The notes under the pieces were generated by a model. It saw only the letters and a list, made by a program, of their open reading frames with translations, did not search any database and was not told the origin of the DNA. A stretch of 11,221 bases of DNA from UBA1479 sp963972065 (lineage in GTDB: Bacteria > Pseudomonadota > Alphaproteobacteria > Rhodospirillales > Casp-alpha2): NCBI GenBank assembly GCA_963972065.1, contig CAXAVJ010000106.1, positions 1 through 11,221 on the forward strand, in the 5' to 3' direction. A program made the position numbers and the translations under genes. Every line of letters starts with the position of its first letter. Positions within the stretch are counted from its first letter, which is position 1. Below, one piece after another: positions 1 through 6,482 of this stretch.

Positions 1-654
1 GTGGCCGATCACCCGTTGGTCACCGGCGGGTCGGGCATTGCGCTGGGCCTGCCGGAAAACTATCGCCGCCAGGGCCTGCTGGGGGCCGCCGCCAAGGCGC
101 AGTTGCCGAATGTCACCGGCCCCGCCGTGGTCATCGCCGGCAGTTGCTCGCAGGCGACGCGCAGTCAGGTCGCGCGGGCGAAAAAGCTGTGGCCGACCCA
201 TCAGGTCGACCCGCTTGCCCTTGGCGACGTGGTCGAGGCGGCGCGCGTGCTGACCGACAAGATATTGGCCGGCCTCAATAGTGGGCCGCAGCTGATCTAT
301 TCCACCGCCGATCCGGATACGGTGCTGAAGGTGCAGTCGGAAATGGGCCGCGGTCAGGCGGGTGATACGGTCGAACGGTTCTTCGGGCGGCTGGCGCGCA
401 ACCTGCGCGACGGCGGCATGCGGCGCTTCGTCGTCGCCGGCGGCGAAACGTCGGGCGCCGTGGTTCAGGCCCTGGGCGTGCAGGCCATGCGCATCGGCCC
501 GGAAATCGACCCGGGCGTGCCTTGGACGGAAAGCCTATCCTTAGGCGCCGGCGGCGAGGCGCCCCTGGCGCTCACCCTCAAGTCCGGCAACTTCGGGGCC
601 GAGGACTTTTTCGAAAAGGCGCTGGCCATGCTCGACGAAAAGGCCGCCGCATGA
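1..654 (+). CDS. otnK: 3-oxo-tetronate kinase, C-terminal half (partial at window edge)
   Basis: Four-carbon acid sugar kinase (DUF1537 family). OtnK phosphorylates 3-oxo-tetronate at O4 with ATP, in the cytoplasm, for catabolism of C4 sugar acids. The frame is open from the first base and the visible 217 residues match the second half of a family usually around 420 aa, so the initial GTG is probably an internal valine codon and not a start. Visible family signatures are TGGSGIALGLP at residues 8-18, the strand VVIAGSCS at 43-50 that opens the C-terminal nucleotide-binding domain, the glycine-rich GGETSGAVV at 147-155, the GVPW segment at 172-175 and the closing LKSGNFG at 193-199 followed by DFF. 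The stop overlaps the next gene's ATG by four bases (ATGA), which implies translational coupling. The kinase assignment is strong; the exact sugar acid (erythronate or threonate series) cannot be read from the sequence. Confidence 0.88.
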   Translation: MADHPLVTGGSGIALGLPENYRRQGLLGAAAKAQLPNVTGPAVVIAGSCSQATRSQVARAKKLWPTHQVDPLALGDVVEAARVLTDKILAGLNSGPQLIYSTADPDTVLKVQSEMGRGQAGDTVERFFGRLARNLRDGGMRRFVVAGGETSGAVVQALGVQAMRIGPEIDPGVPWTESLSLGAGGEAPLALTLKSGNFGAEDFFEKALAMLDEKAAA

Positions 655-1289
655 GCCCGGAAAACAAACAGCGCGACGAGATCGCCCTTCTTGGAAAATC
701 CCTGTTCGACCGGGGCATGACCTATGCGTCGTCGGGCAACATCAGCGTACGCACGGAAGACGGCGGCTGGCTGATGACGCCGTCCGGGTCCTGCCTGGGA
801 CGCCTTGACCCGGAACGCATTTCCAAGCTCGACAAGGACGGCAATCACGTCAGCGGCGACAAGCCGACCATCGAGACCTTCCTGCACATGGCCGTCTACG
901 ATCAACGCGCCACGGCCCAGGCCATCGTGCACCTGCATTCGACCCATTCGGTCGCCGTCAGCTGCCTGAAGGAAGTAAACCCGAAGAACGTGCTGCCGCC
1001 GATCACGGCCTATTACGTGATGAAGGTCGGCACCCTGCCGCTGATTCCGTTCTTTCCGCCGGGCAGCGTCGACCTGGCCAAGGCGGTCAAGGAAATGGCA
1101 TCGGACCACCATGCGGTGCTGCTTGCCAACCACGGCCCCGTGGTTGCGGGCAAGACCCTCGCCGATGCGGTCTACGCGACGGAAGAGCTTGAGGAAACGG
1201 CGCGGCTTTACCTGATGCTGCGCGGGCTCGACACCACGTTTCTCTCGCCGGAACAGGTCGCCGAATTGAAGGCGCGCTTTCCGTCCTGA
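651..1289 (+). CDS. otnC: 3-oxo-tetronate 4-phosphate decarboxylase (class II aldolase family)
   Basis: Class II aldolase/adducin-fold enzyme of 212 aa, the usual size. OtnC decarboxylates 3-oxo-tetronate 4-phosphate to dihydroxyacetone phosphate and CO2, completing the step begun by the kinase upstream. Visible features are GNISVR near residue 23, which belongs to the phosphate-binding region, MTPSG near 36, a Glu in the ETFLHMAVY segment at the usual catalytic acid position, the metal-binding HLH of VHLHSTHS, and a third metal His in LANHGPVV. The start is the ATG in the ATGA overlap with otnK; an upstream in-frame ATG at 522 lies deep inside otnK and would add a stretch without family similarity. 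The name depends on the OtnK neighbour, since related aldolases (fuculose-phosphate aldolase, ribulose-5-phosphate epimerase) share these motifs. Dehydrogenase and isomerase partners may lie left of the window. Confidence 0.87.
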   Translation: MSPENKQRDEIALLGKSLFDRGMTYASSGNISVRTEDGGWLMTPSGSCLGRLDPERISKLDKDGNHVSGDKPTIETFLHMAVYDQRATAQAIVHLHSTHSVAVSCLKEVNPKNVLPPITAYYVMKVGTLPLIPFFPPGSVDLAKAVKEMASDHHAVLLANHGPVVAGKTLADAVYATEELEETARLYLMLRGLDTTFLSPEQVAELKARFPS

Positions 1290-1371
1290 CACGGCCCCAT
1301 TCGGCCAAGACATCTAAAATTCATGATCCGGGCAGCAAGACGGTTGCCGCAATTGTTGTTCCATGAAATAT

Positions 1372-1389
1372 ATAGACTGTTCTGTCTAT
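1372..1389. promoter_or_regulatory. Perfect inverted repeat, putative TetR/NemR-type operator
   Basis: ATAGAC (1372-1377) and GTCTAT (1384-1389) form a perfect 6-bp inverted repeat around a 6-base spacer. It lies in an AT-rich patch 24 bases before the chosen start of the VOC gene. TetR-family repressors commonly bind TAGAC/GTCTA dyads of this kind, and as I recall the E. coli NemR box has a similar TAGACC/GGTCTA form and controls a glyoxalase gene. No TetR gene lies in the window, so the binding protein is unknown. The dyad is directly visible; the operator role is inferred. Confidence 0.5.
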
Positions 1390-1413
1390 TGCCATTGCAA
1401 CTGGAGCATGACC

Positions 1414-1827
1414 ATGACCACGCCCCCGCTTACCCTCGGCGCCCATCACATCGGCCTGACGGTTCCCGACCTCGACCAGACCAAGGCTTTCTTTGAAGGA
1501 GCACTCGGCTTTCAACAGGTGGGGGAGGTTCCCGACTATCCGGCGGTGTTCGTTTCGGACGGCACGGTCATGCTGACCCTGTGGCGGGCGGAAAACCCGG
1601 AAACCGCCACCCCCTTCGACCGCCGCAAGAACATCGGCCTGCATCACCTGGCATTGAAGGTCGTGGATTTCGCGGCGCTGGACGCCGTTTACGAACGGGT
1701 CAGCACCTGGCCCGGTGTCGAGACCGAATGCGCGCCCTGCCCGGTGCGGCCGGAATCCCCGGCGCGGCATTTTCTCTGCATCATTCCGGGCGGGCTGCGG
1801 TTCGAATTCTTCGCCCCGCCCGAATAG
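1414..1827 (+). CDS. VOC family (glyoxalase-fold) protein
   Basis: Small 137-aa protein of the vicinal oxygen chelate superfamily, the fold of glyoxalase I, fosfomycin-resistance proteins and extradiol dioxygenases. Two beta-alpha-beta-beta-beta modules are visible. The first starts with HHIGLTVPDL at residues 11-20 and is followed by a helix and the typical LGF segment. The second starts with GLHHLALKV at 75-83 and ends with LRFEFFAP at 128-135. Likely metal ligands are His12, His78 and Glu131. It is cytoplasmic with no signal peptide. Start choice: GGAG at 1403-1406 sits 7 bases before the ATG at 1414. An in-frame ATG at 1408 is too close to that site, and one at 1363 would place the AT-rich inverted repeat inside the gene. 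The substrate is unknown; the family is too broad to call lactoylglutathione lyase. It converges with the crotonase gene, six bases apart. Confidence 0.85.
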   Translation: MTTPPLTLGAHHIGLTVPDLDQTKAFFEGALGFQQVGEVPDYPAVFVSDGTVMLTLWRAENPETATPFDRRKNIGLHHLALKVVDFAALDAVYERVSTWPGVETECAPCPVRPESPARHFLCIIPGGLRFEFFAPPE

Positions 1828-1833
1828 CCACGA

Positions 1834-2643
1834 TCAAACGCCCTTCCACTCCGGCTTCTGCTTGGCGACAAAGCTTTCGACGCCGTGCTTGAAATCGCGG
1901 CTGCCGTAGGCGGCGTGGATCAGGTCGCGGTCGTCTGGAGTCAAGTCCGTGCCCAGTCGGCGCAGGGCCTCCTTGGTCACGCGCATGGTCACCGGCGCGT
2001 GGCCCAGCAGCTTCTCGACGATTTCCGCCTGCACGGCGTCGATGCCATCGGCCTCCGCCACGGCCAGCAGATAGCCATGGCCCAGAAGTTCCTCCGCTTC
2101 GGGCATTTCGGCCAGCATCAGCATGCGCTTGACCATGGGCAGGCCCAGGGTTTCCGTCAACGCGCGCAGGTTCTGCGCCGAAAGACAGTTGCCCAACGTG
2201 CGCGCGATGGGCACGCCGAACCGCGATCCCGTCGTGGCGATGCGGAAGTCGCAGGCGTTGGCGATCGCCATGCCGCCGCCGACGGCCCAGCCTTCGACCA
2301 CGCAGAGGGTCGGCATGGGCAGGCGTTCGATGCGGGTCATATAGGTTTCGACCTTGTCCTCATAGGCCAGGCCGTCGTCGCCCGAGGTGAAGGCCCCGAA
2401 CTGGGCGATATCCGTGCCGGCGACGAAGGCCTTGCCGCCCGCCCCCCGGAACACGGCGACCCGCACGGAGGGATCGTCCATGATCTCGTCGCAGGCGTCG
2501 GCCAGGCCTTCGTACATGGTCCAGGTCATGGCGTTGCGGGCCTGCGGGCGATCGAAGATCAGATGGGCAACGGCGCCGTTACGGGTCAGGCGCACGGCAC
2601 CTTGGTCGTCTGCGGGAGTGGTCATGGGGCTTGGTTCCGTCAT
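1834..2643 (-). CDS. Enoyl-CoA hydratase/isomerase (crotonase) family protein lacking both classical catalytic glutamates
   Basis: Crotonase-fold acyl-CoA enzyme of 269 aa, a normal length. Conserved family landmarks are FDRPQARNAM at residues 30-39, the first oxyanion-hole region AFVAGTDIAQF at 72-82, and the second at VEGWAVGGGMAIANACDF at 116-133. Compared with rat mitochondrial hydratase, the residue at the Glu144 position (GGGCE) is Ala126 and that at Glu164 (FGQPE) is Ile146, so ordinary syn-hydration is unlikely. It could be an isomerase, a thioesterase-like or hydrolase member, or another crotonase reaction. It is cytoplasmic. The start at 2643 (ATG) has only a weak ribosome site; an in-frame ATG at 2625 is an equal alternative and would give 263 aa. 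It is divergent from the ModE-like gene and convergent with the VOC gene. The family is certain; the reaction is unknown. Confidence 0.85.
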   Translation of the reverse strand: MTEPSPMTTPADDQGAVRLTRNGAVAHLIFDRPQARNAMTWTMYEGLADACDEIMDDPSVRVAVFRGAGGKAFVAGTDIAQFGAFTSGDDGLAYEDKVETYMTRIERLPMPTLCVVEGWAVGGGMAIANACDFRIATTGSRFGVPIARTLGNCLSAQNLRALTETLGLPMVKRMLMLAEMPEAEELLGHGYLLAVAEADGIDAVQAEIVEKLLGHAPVTMRVTKEALRRLGTDLTPDDRDLIHAAYGSRDFKHGVESFVAKQKPEWKGV

Positions 2644-2712
2644 TGTTAATTCTGCGGGCCGCATCCTAGCCCAGGTGACCCCAAAGGCACAGCCATGAGG
2701 GGGCATTTTCGC

Positions 2713-2742
2713 CTGACCGGACGGCATCAAGCGGAGTAGAAT
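2713..2742 (+). promoter_or_regulatory. Putative sigma70-like promoter of the ModE-like gene
   Basis: CTGACC at 2713-2718 (four of six matches to TTGACA) is followed after 18 bases by TAGAAT at 2737-2742 (five of six to TATAAT). Transcription would start near 2749, on the A of the gene's ATG, giving a leaderless or nearly leaderless mRNA. A GGAG at 2733-2736 is 12 bases from that ATG, which is far for a ribosome site. This is a visual match only. Confidence 0.35.
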
Positions 2743-2748
2743 GCCGCC

Positions 2749-3114
2749 ATGAAAGCAGGCAATCAGCAGACCGGGGCGCGGCTTCGCGTCGTTCTCGCCC
2801 CCGACGTCGCCATCGGGCCGGGCAAGGCCGACCTGTTGCAGGGTGTGGGCGAAACCGGCTCCATCGCCGCCGCCGGGCGCGACTTGGGCATGAGCTACAA
2901 GAAAGCCTGGGGCCTGATCGAAGCCCTGAACGCGCAGTTCGGCACGCCCTTGGTCACCACCTCGCGCGGCGGCAGCACGCGCGGCGGGGCCGAGTTGACG
3001 GAACTGGGGCACAAGATTCTCGACCAGTACCGCAAGATGGAAGCCAAGACCGAAAAGGCCATCGCCGGCGACCTGATCGCCATGCGCAAGCTGCTGCCCA
3101 ACGGGGGCGAATAG
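2749..3114 (+). CDS. ModE-type DNA-binding regulator, stand-alone winged-helix domain
   Basis: This 121-aa cytoplasmic protein matches the N-terminal domain of ModE, the molybdate-responsive repressor of mod genes. It has the LysR-like winged helix: a strand with IGPGKADLLQGVGETGSI at residues 22-39, the helix-turn-helix GRDLGMSYKKAWGLIEALN at 43-61, and the wing TTSRGGSTRGGAELTELG at 70-87, followed by a helix that could serve in dimerisation. Full ModE is about 260 aa and carries two C-terminal TOBE/molbindin domains that bind molybdate. Those are absent here, and the stop is a normal TAG with no remnant downstream. Short ModE proteins of this kind are known in other proteobacteria. Its place just ahead of modABC suggests it regulates them, but how it senses molybdate cannot be seen. 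The only ATG near the family start was chosen. Confidence 0.85.
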   Translation: MKAGNQQTGARLRVVLAPDVAIGPGKADLLQGVGETGSIAAAGRDLGMSYKKAWGLIEALNAQFGTPLVTTSRGGSTRGGAELTELGHKILDQYRKMEAKTEKAIAGDLIAMRKLLPNGGE

Positions 3115-3159
3115 CGCCCCATCGCGGACTTGCCATCGCTGTCGGCAAAAGATAGCTTT

Positions 3160-3183
3160 CGATATGTTCAGTTTGTCCTATCG
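3160..3183. promoter_or_regulatory. Putative ModE-binding site (Mo-box) before modA
   Basis: CGATA (3160-3164) and TATCG (3179-3183) are inverted halves of a 24-base dyad. That equals the overall length of the E. coli ModE site as I recall it, two 9-base CGnTATATA-like halves around a 6-base spacer. The inner parts match poorly: the left half reads CGATATGTT and the right half GTCCTATCG. It sits between the ModE-like gene and modA and runs into the GGAG of the modA ribosome site, so a bound repressor would block modABC expression. The dyad is seen; its function is inferred. Confidence 0.42.
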
Positions 3184-3195
3184 GAGCGCTGTCGT

Positions 3196-3984
3196 TTGTC
3201 CGCCACCGCCACCCTGAAACGCCGCCTGTTTCTGCTGGCCGCCGTCGCCGCGCTGATGCTGCCCGGCCCCGCCCGCGCGGGCGAGGTCAAGGTCGCCGTC
3301 GCCGCCAATTTCACCCAGGCGGCCCAGGACATCGGCACCCTGTTCGAGAACAAGACCGGCCACAAGGTGGTGTTCAGTTTCGGGTCGACCGGGCAGATCT
3401 ATACCCAGATCGCCAAGGGGGCGCCGTTCGAGGTGTTCCTGGCCGCCGACCAGACCCGTCCCCAAAAGGCCGGGATCGACGGCTTGGCGGTTGCCCACAC
3501 CCGCTTCACCTACGCCACGGGCAAGATCGTGCTCTACAGCCGCGACGCCGCCTTGGTGCAGGGGCCGAGCACGCTGAAGCGTGGAACTTTTTCCAGGATC
3601 GCCATCGCCAACCCCGTGACCGCCCCCTACGGCGCCGCCGCCGTGACGGCCCTGAAGGCGCTCGGCGTCTATGACGCCCTGCAATCCAAGGTCGTCCGGG
3701 GCAACAGCATCGCCCAGACCCATCAATTCGTGGAATCGGGCAATGCCGAACTGGGCTTCATCGCCTTGTCGCAAGTCGCGGGGCATGACAAGGGATCGCG
3801 CTGGCCCGTGCCGGAAAACCTTTACCCCGCCATCGCCCAGGACGCGGTGCTGCTGAACAGCGGCAAGGACAATCCAGTGGCCCGGGCGTTCCTGTCGTTC
3901 CTGGGCGGGGACGCGGCCAACCGGGTGAAGGTCCGGTTCGGCTACGGTGTCGGCGAACCGGCCAAGATTCGCCCTGATGCCTGA
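3196..3984 (+). CDS. modA: Molybdate ABC transporter periplasmic binding protein
   Basis: Periplasmic receptor that captures molybdate (and usually tungstate) and delivers it to ModBC. A signal peptide is clear: KRR at residues 8-10, a hydrophobic core LFLLAAVAALML, and cleavage after ARA at 28. The mature part shows the oxyanion-binding AANFT at 36-40, the FGSTGQIYTQI segment at 62-72, FLAADQ at 81-86, NPVTAPYGAAAV at 139-150 and FVESGNAELGFIALSQV at 178-194, all typical of ModA. The total of 262 aa is normal for the family. There is no ATG in the right place. I chose the TTG at 3196 because GGAG at 3183-3186 lies 9 bases before it and it gives a normal signal peptide; a TTG at 3130 in the same frame would add 22 odd residues. 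The gene overlaps modB by 8 bases. Confidence 0.93.
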   Translation: MSATATLKRRLFLLAAVAALMLPGPARAGEVKVAVAANFTQAAQDIGTLFENKTGHKVVFSFGSTGQIYTQIAKGAPFEVFLAADQTRPQKAGIDGLAVAHTRFTYATGKIVLYSRDAALVQGPSTLKRGTFSRIAIANPVTAPYGAAAVTALKALGVYDALQSKVVRGNSIAQTHQFVESGNAELGFIALSQVAGHDKGSRWPVPENLYPAIAQDAVLLNSGKDNPVARAFLSFLGGDAANRVKVRFGYGVGEPAKIRPDA

Positions 3985-4672
3985 CCAGGGGCTTGATCTC
4001 GCCGGGTTGTGGTCGCCGATCCGGCTGACGCTTGAATTGGCCACGGTGACCACCGTGGTTCTTCTGATTATCGGCACCCCCATCGCTTGGTGGCTGGCGC
4101 GCTCCAAGGCCAAGTGGAAGGAAGCGGTCGCCGCCGTGGTCGCCCTGCCGCTGGTGCTGCCGCCGACGGTGCTGGGGTTCTACCTGCTGGTCGCCATGGG
4201 GCCGGACGGGCCTGGCGGCTGGATCGCCGGGCTGTGGGGCGAACGCTCCCTCGCCTTTACCTTCCAGGGTTTGGTCATCGGCTCCGTATTCTATTCCATG
4301 CCCTTCGTGGTGCAGCCGATCCGCAACGCCTTCGAAGCCTTCGGCGACCGGCCGTTGGAGGTCGCGGCGACCCTGCATGCCTCGCCCTGGGACGCCTTCT
4401 GGTCCGTCGCCGTGCCGCTGGCGCGGCCCGGGTTCCTGACCGGCGCGGTCCTGGGCTTCGCCCATACGGTGGGCGAATTCGGCGTCGTGCTGATGATCGG
4501 CGGCAACATCCCGGGCGAGACCAAGGTTTTGTCCGTCGCCGTCTACGATTATGTGGAAACCCTGCGCTGGGCCGAGGCCCATATCCTGGCCGGCGGCCTG
4601 CTGGTGTTCGCCTTCGTCGTCATTCTGTCGATGATGCTGCTGGAAAAGCGCATCGGGCGCGCCGCGCGATGA
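3977..4672 (+). CDS. modB: Molybdate ABC transporter permease
   Basis: Inner-membrane channel subunit of the ModABC importer; it works as a dimer with two ModC ATPases. The 231 aa carry about five transmembrane helices, roughly at residues 20-40, 52-73, 95-115, 153-175 and 202-222. The cytoplasmic EAA loop that docks on the ATPase is at 128-150 (EVAATLHASPWDAF and following). The segment HTVGEFGVVLMIGGNIPGET at 163-182 is a hallmark of ModB. The start is the ATG at 3977, which overlaps the end of modA by 8 bases; a GTG at 3947 in the same frame is possible but would overlap modA by 38 bases. The end overlaps modC by 4 bases (ATGA), so the three genes look translationally coupled. Confidence 0.94.
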   Translation: MPDQGLDLAGLWSPIRLTLELATVTTVVLLIIGTPIAWWLARSKAKWKEAVAAVVALPLVLPPTVLGFYLLVAMGPDGPGGWIAGLWGERSLAFTFQGLVIGSVFYSMPFVVQPIRNAFEAFGDRPLEVAATLHASPWDAFWSVAVPLARPGFLTGAVLGFAHTVGEFGVVLMIGGNIPGETKVLSVAVYDYVETLRWAEAHILAGGLLVFAFVVILSMMLLEKRIGRAAR

Positions 4673-5781
4673 ACGCGGACACCCCGGTTCTCGACGCCGC
4701 CTTCAAGGGGCCGGTCGGCAGTTTCAACCTGGACGTCGCGTTCAAGGCGCCGCTCAAGGGCGTGACGGCCCTGTTCGGCGCGTCGGGCTGCGGCAAGACC
4801 ACGATCCTGCGCTGCATCGCCGGGCTGCACCGCCTGCCGGGGCGCCTCGCCCTCGGCGACCGGACATGGCAGGACGACGGGGAAAACCTGTTCCGCCCGC
4901 CGCATAAGCGGCGCGTCGGCTACGTGTTTCAGGAACCGTCCCTGTTCGCTCATCTGACCGTGCGGCGGAATCTCGAATTCGGCGCCCGGCGGGCGCCGGG
5001 CGGCAACGGAACTGTCCCCGCCGTCGATTTCGATCAGGTCGTTGACCTCCTCGGCATCACGCATTTGCTGGACCGGGCGCCCGCCAAGTTGTCCGGCGGC
5101 GAGCGCCAGCGCGTCGCCGTCGGCCGGGCCCTTCTGTCGGAACCCCGCCTGCTGCTGATGGACGAGCCCCTGTCGGCCCTTGACCGTTCGACCAAGGATG
5201 AAATCCTCGCCTATTTCGAAGTCCTGCAGCGGGAAATGAACATCCCCATCCTGTATGTCAGTCACGACATTTCCGAGGTCACCCGCCTGGCCGACCGTCT
5301 GGTCGTGCTGTCGCGCGGCGGCAAGGTCGCCGAGGGTTCGGTCGGCGAGGTGCTGGAACGCCTGGACCTGCAACCCATGACCGGGCGGTTCGAGGCCGGA
5401 GTCATGCTGACCGCCACGGTCAAGGCCCATGACGACGCCTTCAATCTGACCTTCCTGGACCATCACGGCCAGACCCTGACCATCCCCGCCGTCGATGCCG
5501 CCGTCGGCGAAACCATTCGCCTTCGGGTGCGCGCCCGCGACGTGTCGCTGGCGACCCAGCCGCCCACGAGCATCAGCATCCGCAACATCCTGAAGGGCAC
5601 GGTTATCGAGGTCCGGGAAGAGCCGGACACCGCCTTCGCCGAAACCCTGATCGACATCGGCGGCGGCCGCCTGCGCGCCCGCGTCACCCGTCATGCGGTT
5701 GCCGACCTGAAACTCACCGCCGGCATGCCCGTCCACGCCCTGATCAAGAGCATCACCTTCGACCGGCGTTCCCTCGGCTGA
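4669..5781 (+). CDS. modC: Molybdate ABC transporter ATP-binding protein
   Basis: ATPase subunit that drives molybdate import, at the cytoplasmic face of ModB. The 370 aa have a complete ABC domain: Walker A GASGCGKTT at 37-45, Q-loop glutamine at 88 (FQEPSLF), signature LSGGERQ at 141-147, Walker B LLLMDEP at 161-167 with catalytic Glu166, D-loop SALD at 169-172, and switch His199 in VSHD. The C-terminal part, about residues 300-368 (SIRNILKGTVIEV onwards), is a TOBE/molbindin domain that in ModC can bind molybdate and mediate trans-inhibition. The residues near 280-295 (RLRVRARDVSLA) are also standard for ModC. The start is the ATG within the ATGA overlap with modB. All key residues are intact, so the transporter should work. 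Confidence 0.95.
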   Translation: MNADTPVLDAAFKGPVGSFNLDVAFKAPLKGVTALFGASGCGKTTILRCIAGLHRLPGRLALGDRTWQDDGENLFRPPHKRRVGYVFQEPSLFAHLTVRRNLEFGARRAPGGNGTVPAVDFDQVVDLLGITHLLDRAPAKLSGGERQRVAVGRALLSEPRLLLMDEPLSALDRSTKDEILAYFEVLQREMNIPILYVSHDISEVTRLADRLVVLSRGGKVAEGSVGEVLERLDLQPMTGRFEAGVMLTATVKAHDDAFNLTFLDHHGQTLTIPAVDAAVGETIRLRVRARDVSLATQPPTSISIRNILKGTVIEVREEPDTAFAETLIDIGGGRLRARVTRHAVADLKLTAGMPVHALIKSITFDRRSLG

Positions 5782-5827
5782 ACCGCCGGGCGGGCTGGAA
5801 AAACCCGCGCCGGGCGCGTAGGAATAT

Positions 5828-5841
5828 CCCTGATCTCAGGG
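5828..5841. repeat. Short inverted repeat at the ribosome site of the methyltransferase gene
   Basis: CCCTGA (5828-5833) and TCAGGG (5836-5841) are perfect inverted arms separated by only two bases. The right arm includes the first bases of the purine-rich ribosome site AGGGAGGG at 5838-5845. It could be an operator half-site pair or a small mRNA hairpin affecting translation, or chance. Only the symmetry is directly seen. Confidence 0.3.
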
Positions 5842-5854
5842 AGGGCCATCGACC

Positions 5855-6475
5855 GTGAAGGATTGGAACACGCGTTACGCCAAGGCGGGGACGGAAGCCG
5901 ACACCCGCCTGTTCGGCGATCAGCCGTGCGAGTATCTGCGTGAGGTCATGGCACGCTCCGACTTTTCCCCGCGCTCGGCACTCTGCCTGGCCGACGGCGA
6001 CGGCCGCAACGGCGGCTGGCTGGCCGAACAAGGCCTGGCCGTGACGGCGGTCGATGCCTCAAGCGTGGCGACGGATCTGGCCCGGACCCACGATAAAACG
6101 CGCGGCGTGACGGTGGAGCGCATCGTGGACGATCTGGCCGCGTGGTCCCCGCCCCCGGGCCGCAGCTGGGACGCCGTGTTCCTGATGTATCTGCAATGCG
6201 AAGCCGCCGTGCGCCTGCATGCGGCCAGAACGGCGGCGGCGGCGCTCGCCCCCGGCGGCTGGTTCGTCGCCGAGGGCTTCGCCCCGGCAGGCGCCGGCGG
6301 GCGCAGCCTGGGCCCGGAAGACCCGGACTTGCTGTATGAACTGGGTGACCTGCTGGACGCCCTGCCTGGGCTTGAGGTCATGGAGGCGCTGAAAGGCCGC
6401 ATCCGCGTCAACGAGGGTCTGCGCCACCGGGGCGAGGCGCGGATCGTGCGCCTGCTGTTGCGCAAGCCGGCCTAG
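5855..6475 (+). CDS. Class I SAM-dependent methyltransferase, TehB-like
   Basis: Cytoplasmic Rossmann-fold methyltransferase of 206 aa. Motif I is LCLADGDGRNGGWLAEQG at residues 43-60, with the glycine-rich SAM loop and the GRN..WLA pattern typical of TehB/thiopurine-like small-molecule methyltransferases. The acidic residue ending strand 2 is Asp67 in VTAVDAS. Asp93 fits the adenine-side acid, and LAPGGWFVAEGF at 131-142 is the strand 5 region. An N-terminal WNTRYA segment is also common in this group. The start is a GTG with a strong ribosome site (AGGGAGGG at 5838-5845, 9 bases ahead); no better ATG exists. The substrate is unknown; related proteins act on tellurite, thiols or other small molecules. 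It lies 73 bases after modC on the same strand and may be read through from it. It converges with the PepSY gene, 7 bases apart. Confidence 0.85.
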   Translation: MKDWNTRYAKAGTEADTRLFGDQPCEYLREVMARSDFSPRSALCLADGDGRNGGWLAEQGLAVTAVDASSVATDLARTHDKTRGVTVERIVDDLAAWSPPPGRSWDAVFLMYLQCEAAVRLHAARTAAAALAPGGWFVAEGFAPAGAGGRSLGPEDPDLLYELGDLLDALPGLEVMEALKGRIRVNEGLRHRGEARIVRLLLRKPA

Positions 6476-6482
6476 CCGCGCC

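Noticed and set aside
1290..1371. A terminator after otnC near the repeated CGGCC blocks.
   Set aside because: The blocks are a direct repeat of a self-complementary GGCC, with no proper stem and no T run.
2644..3012. An N-terminal extension of the crotonase gene by about 120 codons, running antisense through the ModE-like gene.
   Set aside because: The extension has no crotonase similarity and overlaps a well-supported gene on the other strand. Normal family length is reached from the ATG at 2643 or 2625.
3601..3616. A 16-base exact match (GCCATCGCCAACCCCG) between modA and the junction at 11026-11041.
   Set aside because: Both encode Ala-Ile-Ala-Asn-Pro with the favoured codons of a GC-rich genome. 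Coincidence from codon bias is the simplest explanation, although it should be kept in mind as a source of misassembly.
4549..5736. A 395-codon minus-strand frame across modC.
   Set aside because: It lies wholly opposite modC and the end of modB, whose motifs are complete. The antisense product is low in recognisable structure and typical of GC-rich shadows.
5790..5808. A GCGGG...CCCGC hairpin after modC as a terminator.
   Set aside because: The stem is only 5 bp with a 9-base loop and no T run follows. In DNA this rich in G and C such pairings are common.
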